Shown: positions 57,181 through 64,000 of the stretch, piece after piece | Numbering within the stretch: position 1 is the first letter of the stretch | Layout of the letters: every line of letters begins with the position of its first letter | NCBI RefSeq assembly: GCF_900324465.2 | Contig: NC_046615.1 | Location: 24,253,836 to 24,317,835, forward strand | Source of the DNA: Anabas testudineus | Taxonomy: Eukaryota; Chordata; Actinopteri; Anabantiformes; Anabantidae | Direction of reading: 5' to 3' | Length of the DNA stretch: 64,000 bases | Position numbers and translations under genes: made by a program | Notes under the pieces: generated by a model | What the model saw: the letters and a program-made list of their open reading frames with translations, nothing else | Database searches by the model: none | What the model was told of the DNA's origin: nothing

Positions 57181-57563
57181 CTACGAACCCTTTTGTTCTT
57201 GTTTTAATAGTTTTGGTCAAGTTTGTATTTGAGTTACTGCAATTTGGAGGGACAGAAACTTCATCTTTGTCTATGTTTAAACTTTAACTTTGCTTTTAGT
57301 TTTTGGTTGTCTTGTAAAACACACTCAGGCTGGTGAGAAGTGTCTATTAAAGCATCCCACAGAAGTTACTGTCATCTATTTGTTTGCTGATTTGCCTCCC
57401 ACACAACTGTGAGCATGTATATTATGAAACTATAATTCATATTTCTTTCACTGACCTTCACAGTCTTTTCCCTCTACCCTTGGTTGAGAATCCCTGAGGT
57501 AAAGGAGCAGAACTGCCTCTTTGTCAGTGTGAGTCTGGTGTTGTAAAGGCACACAGGGGTTTG

Positions 57564-60500
57564 TTACATGTCAGGATAAAACTCTGTGTTAACATCAACA
57601 CTGTGCAAAACAGACTTCTGATCAGCAGCCGACATCCTGTTCAACACTTCGGCTGAAAGAGAGTAACTGCTTCCAGACTTCTCCTCAAACCAGCTGTCCA
57701 ACGCTCGCTTGCCATCAAAGTTAGTGATGGGCGGACCGTTAACTGACACGGTGAGCAGGTCGTTCATCTGCTCCAGAGTCAGCCGGGAACGATTGCTCTT
57801 ACACATTTTCTGTAGAGACACTCTTCCCTTATCGCAGCAGGCCGTAGAACTGGGCAAGACCCTGACAACCTGCACGATCCGGTTTAGCAAAGGAAAGCGC
57901 TGCTTGTACCTGCAGATGTGGCTGATAACCTCTTTGAAACCATTCATGCTGCAGTAGTCGGCTTTCAGATCCTTCCACTCCACTACCAGGCTGCCTCTGC
58001 TCTCTGTTCTGGCATGGGAGCCTTCGGGACCTACAGAGGGAATGGACTCTAGGTGGTTCAATATCAACTTGATTTCCTCCTCGCCGAAGGCTTGTAGGTG
58101 CTCCCGGTTGTGAGGCCAGGTGGACAGATCCAGGACCTTGCAGGCTTTGGCAAATGAGCGGCTCTGCAAGTCCAGACGCTGGGACAGGATGCCTTGGCTT
58201 CTGTTGCAGATCTTTTCTCGGATGGACTGAAACTTGGACTCTGCAACACGCAGATTCTTCAAAGCAACGCCGTTGAAACTTTCACGAAAATTTTCTTCAA
58301 ACTCCTGTAGATACTCTCCAGGACAATCCACCAACTGGCCTATCTCTTGAATGGCCTCCTCAATTTTGGCTTCCACCTGAGACACTAGCAGGTACTCTCC
58401 CTGGAAGGTGAAGGCCAGTCGTGAGAGAACAGCTATGATGTCTAGGAGGAAGTAGATTAGCTTTAGTGACTGATAGTCCAAGAGGAACTGGAGGAGGGTA
58501 AGTGCGATGGCTGCAGCATCAGCCCTCTGCGTCTGGCTGCTGATCTCCTTCAGATGTGCGACCACCTCCAGGTAATCTTTGATGAGTGCATTCAGGACAT
58601 TTGGTTCTCCTATGATCCATCGAATAGCCCTGATGTCTCCGAGGAACTCTGTCTCCTCTGACAGCGTCGGAGCAGTAGATCGCAGCTCCGTCATCATGCG
58701 AGGGGAGTAGCGGTAAAAACTGAGGAGCTGCTTGAGGTTGTTTTCTAGATCCTCCAGGCAGGAGAGCTCCTTCCCACTGATGGCATCCAGCACCTCCAGA
58801 TGAGGTCGGTGGATCATGATGGGAAGGCAGAGGATCCAGGGAAATGTCTTTTGCACAGCTACGTACAGGTTTGCTCTCATTCCCGAAGAGATGTTAGTGC
58901 CATCCACTCCCAGACCCACCACAAGCAAGTCCTGAAACCTGAGGCCCAGGACCGCGAATGCTCGATCCATAGCCTGGAGATATCCATCCACACTGGTCAT
59001 GCTCAGTCTCTGCAAAGACAGGAACTCTGTGTTGGGTGAACCCTCATTGGTTATAAACTGGACATAGACAGCCACCATGTCTGAGAACAAGTCGTCATTT
59101 TGAGCATCCATTATGACACTCAAAAAGGGAGACAAGCGCATCTTCTCTGCAAGGTCTTCCTTTAAAGTCCGGGCAATGTGGTGGATGAGGATCTGACCGT
59201 CTCCTTCATTCATGTACTGGTCCACCACTTTGAGTTCGCACTTCTTCAGCAGCTCCGCCAGTGGACGGAGGTCTGAGAAGGGTCGTCCCTCTACAGCCAG
59301 GTGGTACGCTGCGTTGAACAACAGCATCATGTTCTTGCACATCTCCTCTGTCTTCTCTGGGTGCATGCGCAGTTTGTACAGCTGCAGACACTTCTTGTGG
59401 AGGTTGCTCTGGCTGTGGAGCTTGATAGTGTGGATCTTGAACTGCTTGGAACCGATGATAAATGCGGAGGTGCGGGATGACTGCACGGTGTACTGGCGGC
59501 AGACGTGGCACCACATCTCATTCAGCGTTGGTGAGTAGCGAAGGAACCAAAACTTTTTCAGCCACTCCTGTTTGAAACGACGAATCCGTCTGCTTCCTCC
59601 AGAGGAAAGTTTTGATGAGTCTTCTGGAGAAATTACAAGATCTGCAGCAATAGATTCATCAGCAGAGTCCACATCTTGATCCTCTTCATCCAGAACCACC
59701 TGAGTGGGCGTCAAAGGCTCCATCCCTGCGAAGTGACACGTAATTAAATTCAACACGTCAAGTTCTTCTCAAACTGACGTCTGATTCATTCAGCACAACC
59801 AGGAAGTTGAAAATCAAACAAATCACATTTCTCCAAACTTACTATGTAAAGTAGCTTAAAACTTTGCATAAATATTCATGGACACCTCCCCTTACCTTGA
59901 AAATCTTCAACTGGACCTTGCTCTGGGTGGGGTGGAATTGGATCTAGTTGGGAGAGGGACTGCTCAGACACTGCTGGACCGACCGCATCCCCGTGTTCTC
60001 CTCTGAGACGGGACAGCTCCTCTTCAAGCTCTAGGATCCTCCTCTTTAGTCTCACACAGTTGGGGCAGAAGGAGGTGGAGGGTTCCACGCTGCTCTGGGT
60101 ATCCCCCACTTTCTCCTCCACCTTCAGCTTAAAGGTGCCATCAGAGTTAAACCCTAGGAGGGAAGACTGGGCGCTGGACTTGTAAGAGTCCTCAAGAGAA
60201 GCTTCTAGGACGTCTTTGAAGATAAGGTCGATCTTTTTCCTCTTGGCAAGAGGCTGACCATCTGACTCTTCACTTGGTTGTTTGCTGGGGCTGGGTTTGC
60301 CCTGTACAGTCGACTGCAGGCAGGGAGACTTAAAGTTCTTGTGAATGTTGGGCAGGACCGATGGCCTCACAGTGTCTGGAACAAAACTTAGTCAAATACA
60401 GTTTCACTCAAACATATTGTAGAATCTCTTCAAATACTGAATTTAAGTGCAAATAAGAATTGCTCAATACTTCCTTTTCCTTTCAGTTATTTTATTAGTT

Positions 60501-61950
60501 TAATGAGGTTTGGACTGTTTGTTGTAAGATGATACGAAGCATTTTACTTATGTTCCTTTAAACACGTGTCTCCGTAGACAAATATCTAATTTATACGAAA
60601 CTGGGAACTTTCATGTCTGAAACTTGCAGAGCTCAGTTAAATAAAAACAACGTACCACAAACTGTTGAAAAACACCCAAAATTATATGCTCTGGTTTCAT
60701 ATGTTCCAGCATACAGTATATACCTGACCAGGGGCCCATTTCCTCATAATCTTTCCACAGTCTCACCTGTGTCCAGGTTGCGGTCGATGCTCTCTTGAGA
60801 AACGCAGTGAAGCCTTTGAATGTAGTCGTCGCTGTACCAAACCCTAAGCTTCTCTCCCGCCACCAGCTGCCGACACACCCTGAAGTAGATGTTTTTACCG
60901 TGTTGAAATGCTGTCAGGTTCCTGCTACTCTCCTCTGATGAGGTCCGGACAAACCTGGAGGTCAGACACACCGGCAGGAATAAAACCACATAACCTGGTC
61001 TCTCCAGGCAGATTTATGGTAGAGAACACTGACTTTTCTGCCATGTCTATGTGTAACCAGGTTTATAATCAGCGTTTCACATGTTCACATGTGCAGGACA
61101 AAAGACTGCAGACAGGAAAGAGAGTGTCTGGATGGAAGGAGAGATCATTACACAAATACATACTAAATTAAGTCAGACTGAAATTTGTTGAATTTAGACA
61201 GTCTGTGCTGTGAAGAAGGGCTTTGTTCTGCTTTGTCAGAGTAAAATAAGAAGTTAGGAAGCAGTGTCTCCTGCCGTTATACAGTTAAAATCTGTGAAAT
61301 ACATCTGGGGTGGCAGAGAAATCTGATTACTGATCTGCTGCATGTAAACACAACTTTACAGCAACCAGGTCGTTTCAGAGCAGGCAAACACAGTGATAAT
61401 CCGCTTAGGTGAACTGTGTGAGTGGAAATGAGGCTCGCGCACGTGCTTCAGTTTCCACAATGACTGAGGTCAAACAGAACCAGAATCTGCTCAGCCTGTG
61501 TCTTGGCTGTGTCACCTCATCCAGTTGGCTTTGGACTCATCGCTGCCGTCGATGGACTGATACGTGTTGTTTGAAGCTACAATCTGAAACATCACAATAG
61601 TAAAAAAACACCTCAGGGTTCAGATCAGGTCTTGTTTAAACATGATTTGTAAACTAGATCCTGCAACTGGTCTGGACTGGTTTTACTTACAATCCAGGAG
61701 AAGAAGCCAGATGATTTGTCTTTGGACACCAGCTCTCCCTCATATGGGCCAAACACTGCCCCGATGGGGATGGTTGCAGCCACACAGCGGACATCCACCT
61801 CACCCCCCTCAGTGAAGACCTCCAGGCCTGACGGGGCCGTGAGCGCTGCCCTGTTGGTCAAACCCGGGGCCGCGGGTGTATCAGGGACAAACAGCAGGGG
61901 CCCGTGGGACGGACACTCCTTCTGGAAATAGTCCTGACACTCCTCACAGA
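57564..61950 (-). CDS. prdm11: PRDM11 with in-frame C-terminal hAT-transposase-derived domain (5' end not found)
   Basis: PRDM11 is a PR/SET-domain nuclear regulator. Exons chain in phase on the minus strand: 61691-61950, 61516-61583, 60767-60954, 59896-60375 and 57564-59725, giving 1051 residues plus a stop; one or more upstream exons are missing. The first exon has a [17 protein letters not shown] knuckle and the start of the PR domain ([20 protein letters not shown]). Then come [19 protein letters not shown] and [20 protein letters not shown]. Exon 4 holds the PRDM11 signature [18 protein letters not shown] and a [19 protein letters not shown] coiled coil. The last exon, 720 residues, is hAT-like: a C-x2-C and H-x5-H finger (WCHVC, HSQSNLH), [20 protein letters not shown] and [12 protein letters not shown] with hAT-type aspartates, and a C-terminal dimerisation block ([12 protein letters not shown]). 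The long open frame implies domestication. Confidence 0.92.
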
Positions 61951-63270
61951 CTGGAGGAGAAACACAGCAGCTCAGTAAAGTGTCGACTGCACGTTTCAGG
62001 ATTTTGTGAAGCTGTTACAAAAGGTGAAGAACAGACGTCTGCAGAGATCAGTCAGGCGCCAACTTTCAGAACTTTCCAGAATTAAATATGAGCTTGATAA
62101 CATTATATTTGATGCAGGGCACAAAGAGGAAGGTTTGCTCACATGTATCAGTTGATGCGTTTGTTTAGTTCAGTTCAGCAGAAATATATGGAGAGGTAAG
62201 ATAGTAATCTTTAGAGAAATCATACAGTAACATTTCTGTTCTAACCCCTAAGCCCTAACCCTAAGCCTCAGACCATATACACTGATCAGCAGCAGCGTTC
62301 AGTCAGGTTCATGGAAAATGTTCCACAACCCAGACTTAAGACTTAAGATCCTGCAGCTGTCCACAATGATCCTCTCATGCACTTTTTATGTCCTTTTCGC
62401 GTGAAGTAATGTTGAGTTCTCTCCGGTCCCAGCATCTCTTCACAGCGAGGGAACAGATAAAAACACTGACCTCCAAACTGACCTGCACCGTTCCTATCTA
62501 CCTCCAGGCTCCTTCTGTCATTATTCTACCACTCACACACAGTTTGAACCTGTGTGCAGGTGTGACCTCAACTCCAGTCACGTATCAGAGTCCATAGATC
62601 TGAGAGAAGGAGGTTTGGAACAGCTGAGCAGCTATGAAATTAACAGTCGAGAGCTTTTGCTAAAGAGGATTCACACCACCTCCAGAAATCAGTCTTCTTC
62701 TTTGGTCTCTACGAACACACTGAACTCTGCTAATCTGTCATGGATTAATCGAACTAAACAAGCGGAGCTTACACCAGAGGTCCGGCGGCTGTTTGCTCAT
62801 GTTGGAACCATGTTGGTGGAAATCCAGCAGGACATCAACGTCACAAACCTCTGTGGACAAAAAACAAAACCAGGTGAAATGCTAAATTTCATCTGTCATC
62901 ATCATCGGACGTATTCTTGTCCCAGACACACACAGCTCACCCAGTAGAACTGGATTTATTACTAATCATTGAAAAAAATCATTTTCAAATGAAAAATGAT
63001 TCCGTCCTGAAATTTACCAGGAAGAAGCAAAGAAAAGCTGCAGCAGCAGAACTGAAACTACTGGAGCATCTAAAACCTCAAACAGCAGAAAACCAACGGA
63101 CTCTTTTTTATCTCGTCCATTAACTTCAGACCGAACACGGGCTCCTCTGACTCCACTGATCAGGAACCGGGTTCTCAACCACTTGAATCTGGATCCCGAG
63201 CCTCCTCCTAGACCTCTGGTCTTGTCTGGAGGGGGGGCAGGCGGACCACAGACCACTTGACAGACGTGGC
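61951..63270. other. Upstream of the first visible prdm11 exon; no exon found
   Basis: I searched both strands for the missing upstream prdm11 exon (family word DFWF before the CEEC knuckle) and did not find it, so it probably lies beyond the window. A short CCTAA-type run at 62242-62265 is noted elsewhere. The rest shows no coding signal. Confidence 0.5.
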
Positions 63271-63610
63271 AAACTAAACTTTGGGACTCGGTGTCGCCGG
63301 TTCATCCGGTAATCACCGATCTGCGCCACGGTCTCTCCGCTGCGCTCCGGTCTGCAGGCTGCTGGCAATCTGCCTGCTGTTTTCGGAAGCCATTTTCACT
63401 GGCCACCGTGGCTACTGACACACACCCACCCTGTGCACGGACGCAGCGGACACACGGACCCCGTCTCCCGGGTGAAGCTCAGCTCTCTCCCCCCGGTCGC
63501 CGAGCACCGAGCCCCGGTCGCGGGCTCCGCCGCTGCAAAGTTCCCGTGAATTTTTGCAGCGACTCAGTCGCCTCCTCGAGCTTTGACCACCATCTTTTAT
63601 CACAGGAAAT
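63271..63610. promoter_or_regulatory. CpG-rich island-like stretch
   Basis: This is one of the most CpG-dense parts of the window (CGGTCTCTCCGCTGCGCTCC, CCGGTCGCCGAGCACCGAGC, GTCGCGGGCTCCGCCGC). It lies upstream of prdm11 on the minus strand and could be its promoter or an alternative first exon. A minus-strand frame starting MASENSRQIASSLQTG at 63392 ends at a weak GTGATT donor. I do not call it as a gene. Confidence 0.45.
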
Positions 63611-63821
63611 GACATGGAGGACGGAAGAAAGAAAATGCGCACAATTAAAGTTCACAGTGATGAGAGGAGCCGGTGGGGGCTCCCTTCTCCTTTACTGAGG
63701 GGGGGGGGGGAAGAAAAAGTAATAAAGTAAAAATACCCCACAAAGTTCCTCTGAGATGTAGAAGTACATCCACTACTCCAAGTACTACCCTGGGGTACCT
63801 CAGTATTTCCCACCTGCTTCT

Positions 63822-64000
63822 TCAGTCTTTAAAAGGTGGAGCCGGTTGAACCCCTCCAGTCTTTAAAAGGTGGAGCCGGTTGAACCACCCACCCGTCTTG
63901 AAAAGGTGGAGCCGGTTGAACCCCTCCAGTCTTTAAAAGGTGGAGCCGGTTGAACCCCTCCAGTCTTTAAAAGGTGGAGCCGGTTGAACCACCCACCCGT
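63822..64000. repeat. Minisatellite, about 33-base unit, running off the window end
   Basis: The unit CTTTAAAAGGTGGAGCCGGT followed by TGAACCCCTCCAGT repeats five times, alternating with a variant that reads TGAACCACCCACCCGTCTTG. The array is cut by the end of the window, so its full length is unknown. Confidence 0.95.

Larger units (their letters stand above)
51171..57563. other. Gene-poor, repeat-rich spacer
   Basis: Over about 6 kb I find no chainable exon. Repeat fragments at 52685-52765 and 53925-54130, tetranucleotide repeats at 56490-56690 and a degenerate repeat at 56780-57180 are listed separately. An open frame near 51563-51871 is not recognisable. The right end, just below 57564, is probably prdm11 3' UTR. 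Confidence 0.55.

Noticed and set aside
62242-62265. Telomere-like CCCTAACCCTAAGCC run
   Set aside because: Only two or three imperfect units; too short to argue for a chromosome-fusion scar.
63291-63698. Frames on both strands in the CpG-rich stretch, including MASENSRQIASSLQTG as a possible first prdm11 exon
   Set aside because: Open frames are expected in GC-rich DNA, the candidate donor is weak and the peptide does not match the PRDM11 N terminus that I recall. It was kept only as a possible promoter.

Overview
The window is vertebrate nuclear DNA, almost certainly from a ray-finned (teleost) fish. Genes are split into many short GT-AG exons, the proteins match vertebrate families at fish-like divergence, and the spaces between genes carry Tc1-type transposon remains, fish-type interspersed repeats and long minisatellites. 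I chained exons by hand from splice sites and phase. In the eight gene models read from a start to a stop (the RING start is provisional), and in the two genes cut by or running out of the window, the summed exon lengths are in frame, which is a strong internal check. I saw no rRNA, tRNA, CRISPR array or bacterial-type feature.

Layout. 0.2-3.9 kb (+): 3' end of nedd1 (gamma-tubulin targeting). 4.1-5.4 kb (+): etfrf1 (LYR protein acting on electron-transfer flavoprotein). 5.5-9.1 kb (-): a RING-H2 E3 ligase with SUMO-interaction-like motifs. 9.4-9.9 kb: a retroelement scrap with inverted repeats. 11.2-14.3 kb (-): sycp3 (meiotic chromosome axis). 15.9-19.8 kb (-): actr6 (actin-related protein 6). 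22.6-25.1 kb (-): a secreted FAM3-family protein. 29.1-36.5 kb (-): an unnamed 771-residue protein built of four tandem Myb/SANT-like modules; one intron is filled by about 1.4 kb of purine/pyrimidine minisatellite. 38.9-40.8 kb (+): a Kir6-type KATP channel subunit with four introns in its coding region. 42.1-49.2 kb (-): two tandem CD59-like genes separated by a 2.5 kb minisatellite with a 30-base unit. 49.9-51.2 kb: a decayed Tc1-like transposon. 51.2-57.5 kb: gene-poor, repeat-rich DNA. 57.6-61.95 kb (-): prdm11, in which the PR domain is joined in frame to a large hAT-transposase-derived domain; its 5' exons were not found. 61.95-64.0 kb: GC-rich DNA, then a minisatellite running off the end.

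The genes do not form one pathway. From memory of human maps, nedd1, sycp3 and actr6 lie on human 12q and etfrf1 on 12p, while KCNJ11, CD59 and PRDM11 lie on 11p, so the window seems to span a junction between two ancestral gene blocks, with the four-module gene near the join. The observations I rate highest are that gene and its giant polypyrimidine intron, the PRDM11-hAT fusion, the unevenly diverged CD59-like pair, and clusters of GCTAGC/GCTAAC words around several first exons.
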